A stretch of DNA of 64,000 bases from Limnohabitans sp. Jir61 (GTDB taxonomy: Bacteria > Pseudomonadota > Gammaproteobacteria > Burkholderiales > Burkholderiaceae_C): the NCBI RefSeq assembly GCF_003063545.1, contig NZ_NESD01000001.1:310001-374000 (forward strand). Reading direction: 5' to 3'. A program made the translations under genes and the position numbers. Below are positions 24,662 through 33,934 of the stretch, one piece after another (positions within the stretch are counted from its first letter, which is position 1; each line of letters opens with the position of its first letter). The notes beneath the pieces were generated by a model that ran no database searches, had not been told where the DNA came from, and saw only the letters and a program-made list of their open reading frames with translations.

Positions 24662-25690
24662 ATGACCTACGAGATCCAAACATCCCCGAGCACATTCATC
24701 AACACACGCCTGAGTCGTCGAGTAAATATTAAAGGTATTGAATTTCCCGAAGACTTACTTGCTGAATTGATTGCCAACCACATCAACTCAAAAGGCATTA
24801 TCAGCAAGCCGACCTTTGCCACTGCATTTGAGATTTATATGCGTGAGAGCAATGCGCCAGCTCGTCGCAAGTTCACTGAAAACGCCACCCGCAACTTCAA
24901 TTACTTTCAAGCCCAGTTTGGGGACTTACCACTTGATGAACTTCGCCACATACATGGCACACAGTTCCGCGATGCCCAGCTAGCTCGTGGTTTAAACCCA
25001 ACCAGTGTTCGCAAGCAATTCGCCACATTGAACGCTGTACTGAACTTGGCATTCAGACACTTGGACATTGATCGCTTGAGTCCATTCCGCGCGATGTACA
25101 TACATGGCGTTGGGGACATCAAGCGACACATGGAAACCATCACGCCTGAGCTGCTTCAGTCCGTCAAACAACGCTTGCTTAGCCACGATGCGCCTTACAG
25201 ACTTATTGGATTAATTCAACTCAATACGGGTCTTCGCTTGTCCGAGCCTATCTTTGCAAGGCTTGAAGACTGTGTGCTTGACCATGAAATACCGCATTTG
25301 TGGATTCGCAAAAACTCACTGTCCGACCGTAAAACTAAGTCCAGTATTCGTTGTGTCCCGTTAGTTGGCGTTTCACTTCAAGCTGCCAAAAAGCTCCATG
25401 CACTTGCAGTTGACGAAGGCAGCGAATGGTTTGTCCCTCATTACGCTCGTTACAACGGGAGCACCACCTGCTCTGCCACTATGAACAAGTGCTTGCTTGA
25501 TTTGAACTTTAGAACCCACATGTTTCGTCACGCACTCATTGATCGAATGAAGGCTTGCAATGACATCCCAACTCGGTTGGCTGAGAGCATTACAGGGCAT
25601 CACAGCGGTGGTTCTGAATTTAATTCGTACGGGACAGTGGGCTACACGCTAGAACAAAAGCTAGCTGTCATAAAGCGAGTCGAAATCTAG
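24662..25690 (+). CDS. Full-length tyrosine-type site-specific integrase
   Basis: This 342-aa integrase is probably responsible for insertion at tRNA-Leu. The N-terminal half is a core-binding domain (residues about 50-150, including RKFTENATRNFNYFQAQFGDLPLDEL). The catalytic residues are Arg in LNTGLRLSEPIF, HxxR in RTHMFRHALIDRM, His in SITGHHSGGSEF and Tyr in NSYGTV. The ATG lies just after TTTGAGAGTTT, whose GAGAG may serve as ribosome-binding site. It reads toward DR2 and its stop is about 965 bp from it, with one 186-aa gene in between. Confidence 0.9.
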   Translation: MTYEIQTSPSTFINTRLSRRVNIKGIEFPEDLLAELIANHINSKGIISKPTFATAFEIYMRESNAPARRKFTENATRNFNYFQAQFGDLPLDELRHIHGTQFRDAQLARGLNPTSVRKQFATLNAVLNLAFRHLDIDRLSPFRAMYIHGVGDIKRHMETITPELLQSVKQRLLSHDAPYRLIGLIQLNTGLRLSEPIFARLEDCVLDHEIPHLWIRKNSLSDRKTKSSIRCVPLVGVSLQAAKKLHALAVDEGSEWFVPHYARYNGSTTCSATMNKCLLDLNFRTHMFRHALIDRMKACNDIPTRLAESITGHHSGGSEFNSYGTVGYTLEQKLAVIKRVEI

Positions 25691-25813
25691 TTCGACCCCT
25701 ATAGCCACCATCGAACTGATGTGTGGCTGTGTCGCACCCATTAATTTGTGTTGAGTAGACTAATTACATTCACATAGTGAACTCCTATATTTCGACTCTT
25801 GGTTGGGAAAGTT

Positions 25814-26374
25814 ATGAAACTAGTTGAATTTCTCTGGGCCGCTGAGGCTTTGGATGAAATGCTCAATGCCAAAGACGTGGAGCGTTATGAGAAAGCGTGG
25901 ATTGATTACCTTCACTACCTTGACCGAGCTTGGAACAAATTGCATGACTATTGCAACGTCAATAAAGTTGGTCAAAAGTACGTCAGCACAGTTGAGCACT
26001 TGAGAAAAAAAGATAAGTTGCTTCAATACCTTAAGCAGGCAAGAGATAGCCATGAACACTCAATTCGCGAAGTTGTCGCTGTTGAAGCTGCAAAAACAAC
26101 TATCACTGGTGGTGTTGGTGGTGCAACTATTGTGCGAGGTGTCATTCATGGCTCAGGCCAGACTCATGGGCTTGTCACAAGTGGCAATGTGGAAATCAAG
26201 TTCCACCCAGAGCATTTGGTGGTTATCCCAGTTAGTAGCTGCGGCAACCACTTTGAAGTGCCAACGCAGCATTTAGGACATGCCATTGAGACGAAGCTGC
26301 CGCATGAGCTTGCTCGTATGGGCTTGGACTATTACTCTGAAATCGCCAAAAAGATCTTGCCCCAAGGTAACTGA
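25814..26374 (+). CDS. 186-aa protein of unknown function downstream of the integrase
   Basis: Two parts are visible: a helical N-terminal half (MKLVEFLWAAEALDEMLNAKDVERYEKAW, then KDKLLQYLKQARDSHEHSI) and a Gly-rich strand-like C-terminal half (TITGGVGGATIVRGVIHG, VEIKFHPEHLVVIP). The LKQARDSHEHS segment is reminiscent of HEPN-like or phage-accessory hypothetical proteins, but no RX4-6H motif was found, so no function is proposed. ATG 25814 is preceded by GGGAAAG; a TTG at 25799 is also possible. It is the last gene of element 1. Confidence 0.6.
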   Translation: MKLVEFLWAAEALDEMLNAKDVERYEKAWIDYLHYLDRAWNKLHDYCNVNKVGQKYVSTVEHLRKKDKLLQYLKQARDSHEHSIREVVAVEAAKTTITGGVGGATIVRGVIHGSGQTHGLVTSGNVEIKFHPEHLVVIPVSSCGNHFEVPTQHLGHAIETKLPHELARMGLDYYSEIAKKILPQGN

Positions 26375-26604
26375 GCCCTAGCAATTTCTTCCATTGCGGC
26401 TAGAAATTTCATTCCATCAACCTGCCAGTGCAATGAGCATTTGTTGCCCAATAGCTGTCATTGCACAGTGGCTCTACAGTTTTTGCAGGGGGAGGGGCGT
26501 GGGTGTTTGCCAGTCGAGTGCCAACGGTCTACCAACTTGCGTTAAATGGTCATTTGCAGCGTTAAGACAGGATTTTTTGTACAGTTTGCAATACAGAAAA
26601 AGTA

Positions 26605-26634
26605 ACCGTTGCGGATACCGTTGCAAACCGTGAA
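26605..26634. repeat. Short direct repeats near the right end of element 1
   Basis: ACCGTTGC occurs at 26605-26612 and 26617-26624, followed by ACCGTGAA. The 12-bp spacing and the position 20-50 bp from DR2 fit integrase arm-type sites, but this is only positional evidence. Confidence 0.35.
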
Positions 26635-26654
26635 GTAAATCGCAAGTATTACTT

Positions 26655-26727
26655 TTTTGAGTCCCCTGCGTCTACCAATTTCACCACCCGGGCACGGGAG
26701 AGAAGACCGATATTATGACACAGATTT
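26655..26727. repeat. Direct repeat DR2, junction between elements 1 and 2
   Basis: All 73 bp are identical to DR1 (15089-15161). It holds the tRNA-Leu 5' half and upstream -10 region but no tRNA 3' half, so it is not a tRNA gene. It serves as attR of element 1 and the left end of element 2. Confidence 0.93.
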
Positions 26728-27218
26728 CGTCCCATAAATGAAAAATCTCCCCGTGAATTCATTGCCAGCCTGTTTTTTAGTTTCAAAAATTTTCTGATGG
26801 CTCAGTTCAGCGAGGGTCCACTTTTCTTAAACCCTGAAGAACTCTGCTGCCACGGAGCCTGACGTTGCCGACCACACGCGGATTCATCACTTAACTGAGC
26901 GGTTAATCTGGCTGCCATCACCCAAGATGGCGTGCCACTGATCTATGTATCGGCACCAAATGGGAAAACTTGTGGGGTGGCGTAAAGATGTCGGTTAAAC
27001 CGACATGGCGACAGAAGAGGGGATGTCGTAGTCCTCTAAGTCTATAAATTTAGACTAGCTTTAGTGGAAATGTATAGAACTAGCAGCGCAAGATCGAGCT
27101 GAACTATCAACCATCAGTAATTCAAGTCAATCTGCTTGGTACCCCCTGCCGCGCCGTGCGTCCATTTTGTCGATACGATTTAGATTGCCAACAGGGCTTT
27201 TTTTACTATTTTTAGAAA
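26728..27218. other. Noncoding left part of element 2
   Basis: No intact gene is seen. A short fragment around 26905-26985 could be translated as AAITQDGVPLIYVSAPNG and may be the remnant of a gene. ATGTCGGTT-A-AACCGACAT (26988-27006) is a perfect odd palindrome, and an att-like segment (27020-27046) follows. Confidence 0.5.
26988..27006. repeat. 19-bp palindrome ATGTCGGTTAAACCGACAT
   Basis: Nine-base arms pair perfectly around a central A. No gene starts nearby on either strand. It could be an operator left from a lost gene. Confidence 0.6.
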
Positions 27219-27578
27219 TTAGCGTTGTTTCATCGTGCCAGCAAACTTGCCGCCGCGTTCAATGACTAGTTCACCGTATTCCATGGAGCCCTCTAAGTGA
27301 CCAGTCGAGTGAATGGTTAACAAATTGCTACAAAAAACTGTTGATTTCAACTCACCTTTGACTTGAATATCCGTGGCAGTACAAGTACCTGACATAACAC
27401 CATCAGCATCCACGATAAGTTCACGAGCAGTCAACTCTCCATTAAACGACCCGTTGATTACTGCTCTATTTGGGACAACCACAGAACCAGTAAAGCTAAC
27501 GCCTTTGCCGATAATTAAATCATTTGCTTTGTGTGTGTCTTGTGATTGATCAATCGGAAGTTGTAGGTGTTCGTTCAT
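27219..27578 (-). CDS. Bactofilin (DUF583) family cytoskeletal protein
   Basis: This 119-aa bactofilin has a short charged N-terminal tail, then the beta-helical core with the periodic pattern NDLIIGKGVSFTGSVVVPN, AVINGSFNGELTARELIVD, GVMSGTCTATDIQVKGEL and GHLEGSMEYGELVIERGGKFAG. Bactofilins polymerise without nucleotide and scaffold cell-wall or appendage machinery. It begins 4 nt after its upstream partner gene, forming a two-gene operon. A bactofilin without the usual M23 peptidase, in a tRNA-flanked element, is unusual. Confidence 0.88.
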   Translation of the reverse strand: MNEHLQLPIDQSQDTHKANDLIIGKGVSFTGSVVVPNRAVINGSFNGELTARELIVDADGVMSGTCTATDIQVKGELKSTVFCSNLLTIHSTGHLEGSMEYGELVIERGGKFAGTMKQR

Positions 27579-27582
27579 AGTT

Positions 27583-27966
27583 TTATTCGTTGGAGTTGAT
27601 TAAGTGCTGTGGTGTCAAGTCAGGGAACATGGTTCGAAATATTCTGAAAAGTTCATCATCAAGTTTTTCTTTTGTTGACTCATCAATAATTTCAGCATGC
27701 ATTAATCGCTTCGTAATTACGCACAAATGATCAAAATCAGGTGCAGTTAAAAATCGATTTTGTTGGGCTATTTCTAAAACTTGCTTGCCAAGCAGACCTC
27801 GCAATGAGCCAAGTATGGTGTTGATCAACCTAATTTGATGTGAAAGAAACATTTGATGGGCAGTTCGGCTGCCGCCAACAAGTGCTAATAAATTTAATGC
27901 TGTTGGTTCGTAGTAATGAGTAACTACTAGTGGCAAAGTAACAGGGGGTTTGAATGACTTGAGCAT
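27583..27966 (-). CDS. 127-aa protein of unknown function, bactofilin partner
   Basis: The protein is mostly helical with no recognised family. It starts MLKSFKPPVTLPLVVTHYYEPTALNLLALVGGS and has a long amphipathic helix region (HQIRLINTILGSLRGLLGKQVLEIAQQ), then an acidic tail. No signal peptide or clear membrane span is seen, although residues 9-32 are hydrophobic. It is the first gene of the bactofilin operon, with 4 nt between the genes, so the two products probably act together. Confidence 0.6.
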   Translation of the reverse strand: MLKSFKPPVTLPLVVTHYYEPTALNLLALVGGSRTAHQMFLSHQIRLINTILGSLRGLLGKQVLEIAQQNRFLTAPDFDHLCVITKRLMHAEIIDESTKEKLDDELFRIFRTMFPDLTPQHLINSNE

Positions 27967-28575
27967 AAATGGCGATTCAGTCCCCTGCTCGAAAAATAAG
28001 CAGATAGTGCATTATGGCTGTTTAATCAATTGCTAGCTATTGGGAGCTTTGACGACTAAATTGAATTCATTGTTAGCAAGAAAGTCCAGCCCATTTGCTC
28101 GGACTCAGGTTGCCCTGCGCAACAGTAGAAATTACGCTGTGCGCTTTGGGCTAGAACTTGAAGCAAACGCAAATCGGGTACTTGCTGCTAGCGTGCAAGC
28201 TGCAAGAACAAACTGGGGTGCTCAATCCTCAGCCACTCATCAATAGTCTCCGGGTCAGCGCCAGAAAAGAAACTAACTACCCATGAAAAATTAAATGATT
28301 CATGGAATAGCCTAAAACACGATTTTTGAGCGCCTAAATCAGTTCCGAGGGGTACTCCATGCCCCCCGCCAAAAACAGCGTCTTGGGTCGTCATGCAGGC
28401 TCATCGCACAGGTGCTCTACAGAAAATCTAATCCACCAAATGTGTGAACTATTCCAGTAACTAGCCAGTAACAGTTTGAGAATTTAGCGGGTTGGTTTTG
28501 CACAGCGTGAAGGACAATTTTTTGTAACCTTGCTGCTACCCGCATATTTACTTATTAGTACTAAGGGTTTCAACT
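27967..28575. other. Noncoding right part of element 2
   Basis: Two overlapping short reading frames here (28040-28246 plus and 28188-28394 minus) lack ribosome-binding sites and family features and are not called. The sequence contains CCAGTAAC twice at 11-bp spacing (28454-28461, 28465-28472), which could be integrase arm sites before DR3. Nothing else is recognisable. Confidence 0.5.
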
Positions 28576-28648
28576 TTTTGAGTCCCCTGCGTCTACCAAT
28601 TTCACCACCCGGGCACGGGAGAGAAGAGCAATATTATGGCACAAATTT
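28576..28648. repeat. Direct repeat DR3, right boundary of the island
   Basis: The first 52 bp (28576-28627) match DR1/DR2 perfectly. The rest, out to the T-run at about 28650, matches with several substitutions and keeps the -10-like CATAAT (28633-28638, minus strand). It reads as the original 5' half and promoter of the tRNA-Leu, displaced 13.5 kb by the insertions. The host cysM gene follows. Confidence 0.88.
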
Positions 28649-28768
28649 TTGCTGGTTTTAGCTTGCGTTGAATTTGTGTGTTTTCTTGGCTGCTTGATAG
28701 CGCTGTAGGGTTTGACACAAGGCCTTGTGTGGCGTGATGACGCATGACTTATGGCACAGTAACGTACT

Positions 28769-29683
28769 ATGAGTTCACAAAAGAGTTACCCCACGATCGA
28801 AGACGCCATTGGTAGGACGCCTTTGGTCGCCCTGCAGCGCATTGGTGCGGCTGACAACGCCAAGCGTGGCAACGTCATTTTGGGCAAGCTGGAAGGCAAC
28901 AACCCTGCGGGTTCAGTCAAAGACCGTCCTGCTTTGTCCATGATTCAACGCGCCCAAGAGCGCGGTGACATCAAGCCAGGCGACGCACTGATTGAAGCTA
29001 CCTCTGGCAACACCGGCATTGCTTTAGCGATGGCTGCTGCTATCAAGGGTTATCGCATGGTGCTCATCATGCCCGAGGACTTGTCCATCGAACGTGCGCA
29101 AACCATGAAGGCGTTTGGTGCTGAGCTCATCTTGACGCCCAAGAGCGGCGGCATGGAATACGCCCGCGACTTGGCCGAGCGCATGCAAGCCGAAGGCAAA
29201 GGTCGCATGCTTGACCAGTTTGCTAACGAAGATAACCCACGCATTCACTATGAAACCACAGGTCCCGAGTTGTGGGAGCAAACACAGGGCCGTATCACGC
29301 ACTTTGTGAGCGCCATGGGAACGACGGGCACGATCACCGGTGTGTCGCGCTTTTTGAAAGAGAAGAACCCGGCTATTCGCATCATCGGCGCACAGCCTTC
29401 CGAGGGGTCTCGCATCCCTGGCATTCGCAAATGGCCGCAAGAATACTTGCCCAAAATCTATGACGCCAGCCATGTGGACGAGTTGGTCTACGTGAGCCAA
29501 GACGACGCTGAAGAAATGTGCCGCCGGATAGCCCGTGAAGAGGGTATCTTTGGAGGCATTTCCGCTGCAGGTGCGTGTTGGGTGGCCATGCAAATTGCGC
29601 AACATGTCGAGAACGCGACGATTGCCTTCATCGTCTGCGACCGTGGCGACCGTTACTTATCTACAGGCGTATTTCCCTCATGA
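28769..29683 (+). CDS. cysM: Cysteine synthase B (O-acetylserine sulfhydrylase, CysM)
   Basis: This 304-aa PLP enzyme of fold type II converts O-acetylserine plus sulfide (or thiosulfate) to cysteine. The PLP Lys is K51 in NPAGSVKDRP. The substrate loop is EATSGNTGIALAMAAA and the phosphate-binding Gly/Thr loop is SAMGTTGTITGVSRFLKE. CysM-type sequence (GSRIPGIRKWPQEYLPKIYD, GIFGGISAAGACWVA) separates it from CysK. Its stop overlaps the start of a TusA-like gene (ATGA). It is the first host gene right of the island. Confidence 0.94.
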   Translation: MSSQKSYPTIEDAIGRTPLVALQRIGAADNAKRGNVILGKLEGNNPAGSVKDRPALSMIQRAQERGDIKPGDALIEATSGNTGIALAMAAAIKGYRMVLIMPEDLSIERAQTMKAFGAELILTPKSGGMEYARDLAERMQAEGKGRMLDQFANEDNPRIHYETTGPELWEQTQGRITHFVSAMGTTGTITGVSRFLKEKNPAIRIIGAQPSEGSRIPGIRKWPQEYLPKIYDASHVDELVYVSQDDAEEMCRRIAREEGIFGGISAAGACWVAMQIAQHVENATIAFIVCDRGDRYLSTGVFPS

Positions 29684-29907
29684 ACATCGACTTAGAAATA
29701 GACACGCGCGGTCTGAATTGCCCGTTGCCGATTTTGAAAGCCAAGAAGGCTTTGACTGCCATGGCGAGTGGTCAGGTGCTCAAGGTGGTGTCTACGGATA
29801 CGGGTTCGGTGCGTGACTTTGCGGCGTTTGCCAAACAAACCGGTAATGAGCTGTTGTCACAAACCACAGAGGGCAGCGACTTCATTCACGTTCTAAAGAG
29901 ACGTTGA
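29680..29907 (+). CDS. TusA-family sulfur carrier protein
   Basis: This 75-aa protein has the TusA/SirA signature LEIDTRGLNCPLPILKAKKAL with the CPxP motif, whose Cys carries persulfide sulfur. The family feeds sulfur to tRNA thiolation, molybdenum cofactor or sulfur oxidation. Its ATG overlaps the cysM stop, so cysteine synthesis and sulfur relay are translationally coupled here. Length is that of the family. Confidence 0.88.
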   Translation: MNIDLEIDTRGLNCPLPILKAKKALTAMASGQVLKVVSTDTGSVRDFAAFAKQTGNELLSQTTEGSDFIHVLKRR

Positions 29908-29908
29908 A

Positions 29909-30793
29909 TTACGCGAGGTTGAGTTGTTTGAGGTAGTCGCGGAATTCTGCACCTACTTCGGCGTGCTCTAAGGCCAGCTCGACACTGGCCTGCAAGAAGC
30001 CCACTTTGCTGCCGCAGTCGAAGCGTTTGCCTTCGTACGAATACGCCAACACTTTTTCGGTGGCCAACAAACCAGCAATGCCGTCGGTGAGTTGAATCTC
30101 GCCTTGCACACCACGTCCGCCAGCGCGGATGCGCTCAAACACCGCTGGCGTCAAGATGTAGCGGCCAGCCACGGTGGTGCGTGAAGGCGCGACTTCGGCT
30201 TTGGGCTTCTCCACCATTTTTTGGATATCAACCAGACCATTACCCAAGTCATTACCAGCCACCACACCGTAGCGGTGGACGTGTTCCAACGGCACTTCTT
30301 GCACGGCCAGAACAGAAGATTGCGTGCGCGCAAACACGTCAGCCATTTGTTTGAGAACGCCAGGACCGCCTGCTTTCCCGCGCATCAAATCATCAGCTAG
30401 CAGCACAGCGAAGGGTTCATTGCCCACTAAACGTTCAGCACACAAGACTGCATGGCCTAACCCGAGTGCACGGGCCTGACGCACATAGACGCATTGCATG
30501 TCAGAGGGCTGCACGCTGCGCACGATATCGAGCAAGGCTTGCTTGCCAGCAGCTTCGAGTTCGGTCTCCAATTCGTAGGCCATGTCAAAGTGATCTTCGA
30601 TGGCGCGTTTGCTGCGACCTGTGACAAAAATCATTTCACGAATGCCTGCCTCATAAGCCTCTTCCACCGCATATTGGATGAGCGGCTTGTCCACCACGGT
30701 CAGCATTTCTTTTGGGCTGGCTTTGGTAGCGGGCAAAAAGCGTGTGCCCATGCCTGCGACAGGAAACACGGCTTTGGTGAGTGGTTTAGTCAT
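29909..30793 (-). CDS. galU: UTP-glucose-1-phosphate uridylyltransferase (GalU)
   Basis: This 294-aa nucleotidyltransferase makes UDP-glucose for envelope polysaccharides. The N-terminal nucleotide-binding motif is [24 protein letters not shown]. Other blocks are [46 protein letters not shown] and [25 protein letters not shown], all typical of GalU rather than RfbA. It is convergent with the TusA-like gene, with 1 nt between the stops. Confidence 0.94.
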   Translation of the reverse strand: MTKPLTKAVFPVAGMGTRFLPATKASPKEMLTVVDKPLIQYAVEEAYEAGIREMIFVTGRSKRAIEDHFDMAYELETELEAAGKQALLDIVRSVQPSDMQCVYVRQARALGLGHAVLCAERLVGNEPFAVLLADDLMRGKAGGPGVLKQMADVFARTQSSVLAVQEVPLEHVHRYGVVAGNDLGNGLVDIQKMVEKPKAEVAPSRTTVAGRYILTPAVFERIRAGGRGVQGEIQLTDGIAGLLATEKVLAYSYEGKRFDCGSKVGFLQASVELALEHAEVGAEFRDYLKQLNLA

Positions 30794-30832
30794 ATGCGTG
30801 AATTTGATATTTTTGCCAAGTGTAGCGAAGCT

Positions 30833-33760
30833 TTATTTCCCTAATTTGACAAGCTGCTCCTGCACCTTGGTCAAGGTGGCGGTGAACTCGGCCACTCGCT
30901 TCTTGGCTTCTTCAATCACGGCCGGTGGTGCTTTGGCCACGAAGGCTTCGTTGCTGAGTTTGGTGCCTGCTTTGGTGATTTCGTTTTGCAAGCGTTCCAC
31001 TTCTTTGCCCAAGCGAATTTTCTCTGCGGCCACATCTACCTCGATGAACAGGCACACACGCAATTCGCCAATCACGGCCACAGGGGCAGCTTGAGCGGCG
31101 GCAGACCATTCGGCTTCGTTGTCAAACACTTTGACTTCGCTGAGCTTGGCCAAGGCCTGCAACACAGGCGCGACGCCTTGCATGAAAGCGTGTTCTTCGG
31201 CGTTGCCAGCCAGTGCAAACAAAGGCATGCGCGTAGCGGGTGACACACCCATTTCGCCGCGCAAGTTGCGGCAAGCGTCCACCAATGATTTGACGCGTGC
31301 CACATGGGCTTCAGCTTGTTCGTCGATGCGTTCAGGCTGGCTCACGGGGTAGGCCGAGATACTGATGGATGCCGTTTTGTCGTCAGCCTTGACGCGACCG
31401 GCCATAACAGCCACCGTTTGCCACAGCTCTTCAGTGATGAACGGTGTGATGGGGTGAGCCAAACGCAGGATAGTTTCGAGCGTGCGGATCAGTGTGCGGC
31501 GCGTCGCACGTTTTTGTGCATCGTCACCGGTGTTGATTTGCACCTTGGCGATTTCCAAATACCAATCGCAGAACTCGTTCCACACGAAGTCGTAAATCGT
31601 GTTGGCCACGTTGTCGAGGCGGTACTCGGCAAAGCCTTTGGCGACTTCCGCTTCCACGCGTTGCAGCTTGGACACAATCCAGCGATCCGCTTGGCTGAAG
31701 TTCAAATAGCCGTGTGATGGGCCGCCCACAGCGCATTCTTCTTTGGTGTGTTCTTTGAGGCCGCAGTCTTGGCCTTCGCAGTTCATCAGCACAAAGCGTG
31801 AGGCGTTCCACACCTTGTTGCAGAAGTTGCGATAGCCCTCGCAGCGCTTGCTGTCAAAGTTGATGCTGCGGCCCAGTGTGGCCATGGCGGCAAATGTGAA
31901 GCGCAGTGCATCTGCACCGTAGGCAGGGATACCCTCTGGAAATTCTTTTTCAGTTTGCTTGCGCACCTTTGGCGCAGTCTCGGGTTTGCGCAGACCTTGA
32001 GTGCGTTTTTCGAGGAGTGGTTCGAGCGTGATGCCGTCGATCAAGTCCACAGGGTCAAGCACGTTGCCTTCAGACTTGCTCATCTTCTTGCCTTGAGCAT
32101 CCAGCACAAGACCGTGGATGTAAACATGCTTGAACGGCACTTTGCCCGTGAAGTGGGTCGTCATCATGATCATGCGGGCAACCCAGAAGAAGATGATGTC
32201 GTAGCCGGTGACAAGCACGCTGCTCGGCAGGTATAGGTCATAGTCAGGCGTTTTCTCTGGCCAACCCATGGTGCTGAAAGGCACCAGCGCAGACGAGTAC
32301 CAAGTGTCCAAAACGTCTTCGTCACGCTTGAGTGTTTTCCCCGGCGCCTTGGCTTGCGCCTCTGCCTCGTCACGCGCCACATACACGTTGCCGTCTTCGT
32401 CATACCAAGCTGGAATTTGGTGACCCCACCACAGCTGCCGCGAGATGCACCAGTCTTGGATGTTGTTCATCCACTGGTTGTAGGTGTTGACCCAGTTCTC
32501 GGGCACAAAGCTCACTTCGCCAGATTGAACGGCGTCAATGGCTTTTTGCGCGATGCTCTTGCCTGTCGGGTCTTTGTCGCTGACTTTGTTCATGGCGACG
32601 AACCATTGGTCAGTCAACATGGGTTCAATCACTTGGCCGGTGCGGGCGCAGCGGGGGACCATGAGTTTGTGTTTCTTCACTTCCACCAAAGCGCCTGCGG
32701 CTTCGAGGTCGGCTACGACTGCCTTGCGGGCCACGAAGCGGTCGAGGCCACGGTATTTCTCTGGCGCGTTGTTGTTGATCGTTGCGTCCAAGTTCAGCAC
32801 GCAGATCATTTCCAACTTATGGCGCTGTCCAACTTGGTAGTCGTTGGTGTCGTGCGCAGGGGTGACCTTCACCACGCCTGTGCCGAAGTCTTTGTCCACG
32901 TAATCGTCGGCAATCACGGGGATGGTGCGGCCGCAAAGTGGCAGGTTCACTTGCTTGCCGATGAGGTGTTTGTAGCGCTCGTCTTCGGGGTGCACCATCA
33001 CGGCCACGTCGCCCAGCAGGGTTTCGGGGCGGGTGGTGGCCACCGTCAAGCTGCCGCTGCCATCGGCCAAGTCATAGCGGATGTGCCACATCGAGCCGTC
33101 TTCTTCTTCGCTCTCGACTTCAAGGTCAGACACCGCGCTCATCAGCACCGGGTCCCAGTTGACCAAGCGCTTGCCACGGTAGATCAGGCCTTGTTCGTAC
33201 AGCTGCACAAAGGTTTCGGTCACGGTTTTGGACAGCTTGGGGTCCATCGTGAAATATTCGCGGCTCCAGTCCACGCTGTCGCCCATGCGGCGCATTTGGC
33301 TGGTGATGGTGTTGCCGGACTCTTCTTTCCACTCCCACACCTTGCTCACAAAGTTCTTGCGGGCTTCAGCGGGGCTAGTGCCCATGTCGTGGCGGCTGAT
33401 GCCTTTGGCTTGCAACTGGCGCTCCACCACGATTTGCGTGGCAATGCCCGCGTGGTCAGTGCCGGGGATCCAAGCCGTGTTGAAGCCCGACATGCGGTGG
33501 TAGCGCGTCAAGCTGTCCATGATGGTTTGGTTGAACGCGTGGCCCATGTGCAGGGTGCCGGTTACGTTCGGAGGTGGCAACTGGATAGCAAACGCGGGTG
33601 CGTCAGCCGCCGGTGCGCCTGTGCCACGAAAGCCAGCCACGCCGTAGCCGCGTTGTTCCCACTCGGGGCCCCAATGGGCTTCAAGGGCTGCGGGCTCGAA
33701 CGATTTGGACAAGCCCTCAAGGCCGGGTTGTTCGAGGGGGAAGGCAGGCGTGTTGCTCAT
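30833..33760 (-). CDS. valS: Valyl-tRNA synthetase
   Basis: This 975-aa class I synthetase charges tRNA-Val. The HIGH motif appears as [13 protein letters not shown], the KMSKS loop as [14 protein letters not shown], and the tRNA-binding C-terminal coiled coil from about residue 915 ([31 protein letters not shown]). The editing domain carries [27 protein letters not shown] 33760 ([13 protein letters not shown]) is chosen; the frame extends 24 residues upstream without family likeness. Confidence 0.96.
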   Translation of the reverse strand: MSNTPAFPLEQPGLEGLSKSFEPAALEAHWGPEWEQRGYGVAGFRGTGAPAADAPAFAIQLPPPNVTGTLHMGHAFNQTIMDSLTRYHRMSGFNTAWIPGTDHAGIATQIVVERQLQAKGISRHDMGTSPAEARKNFVSKVWEWKEESGNTITSQMRRMGDSVDWSREYFTMDPKLSKTVTETFVQLYEQGLIYRGKRLVNWDPVLMSAVSDLEVESEEEDGSMWHIRYDLADGSGSLTVATTRPETLLGDVAVMVHPEDERYKHLIGKQVNLPLCGRTIPVIADDYVDKDFGTGVVKVTPAHDTNDYQVGQRHKLEMICVLNLDATINNNAPEKYRGLDRFVARKAVVADLEAAGALVEVKKHKLMVPRCARTGQVIEPMLTDQWFVAMNKVSDKDPTGKSIAQKAIDAVQSGEVSFVPENWVNTYNQWMNNIQDWCISRQLWWGHQIPAWYDEDGNVYVARDEAEAQAKAPGKTLKRDEDVLDTWYSSALVPFSTMGWPEKTPDYDLYLPSSVLVTGYDIIFFWVARMIMMTTHFTGKVPFKHVYIHGLVLDAQGKKMSKSEGNVLDPVDLIDGITLEPLLEKRTQGLRKPETAPKVRKQTEKEFPEGIPAYGADALRFTFAAMATLGRSINFDSKRCEGYRNFCNKVWNASRFVLMNCEGQDCGLKEHTKEECAVGGPSHGYLNFSQADRWIVSKLQRVEAEVAKGFAEYRLDNVANTIYDFVWNEFCDWYLEIAKVQINTGDDAQKRATRRTLIRTLETILRLAHPITPFITEELWQTVAVMAGRVKADDKTASISISAYPVSQPERIDEQAEAHVARVKSLVDACRNLRGEMGVSPATRMPLFALAGNAEEHAFMQGVAPVLQALAKLSEVKVFDNEAEWSAAAQAAPVAVIGELRVCLFIEVDVAAEKIRLGKEVERLQNEITKAGTKLSNEAFVAKAPPAVIEEAKKRVAEFTATLTKVQEQLVKLGK

Positions 33761-33934
33761 AGGACTATTCAGGCAAAAGAAAAACGGCAGGCTTGGTGCT
33801 GCCGTTGGGCGCAAGATGCGTCGAATTCGCATTTTACCTAGAGGAAGTCTTAGGCTTTTAATGCGTTGCTATGTGTTGCTTTGCTTAATTTCAATTAAAT
33901 TACCACTAATAAATTACTTTTAATTGGGTGGTGT

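Noticed and set aside
26394..26633. 79-aa plus-strand frame near the end of element 1
   Set aside because: It has no ribosome-binding site, covers the probable integrase arm sites, and its Cys/Trp-rich translation resembles no protein.
26655..26727. DR2 and DR3 as extra tRNA-Leu genes
   Set aside because: They contain only the tRNA 5' half; the variable arm, T-arm and 3' acceptor strand are absent.
28040..28394. Two overlapping short frames in element 2
   Set aside because: They overlap on opposite strands, start with TTG or lack start signals, and match nothing I recognise.
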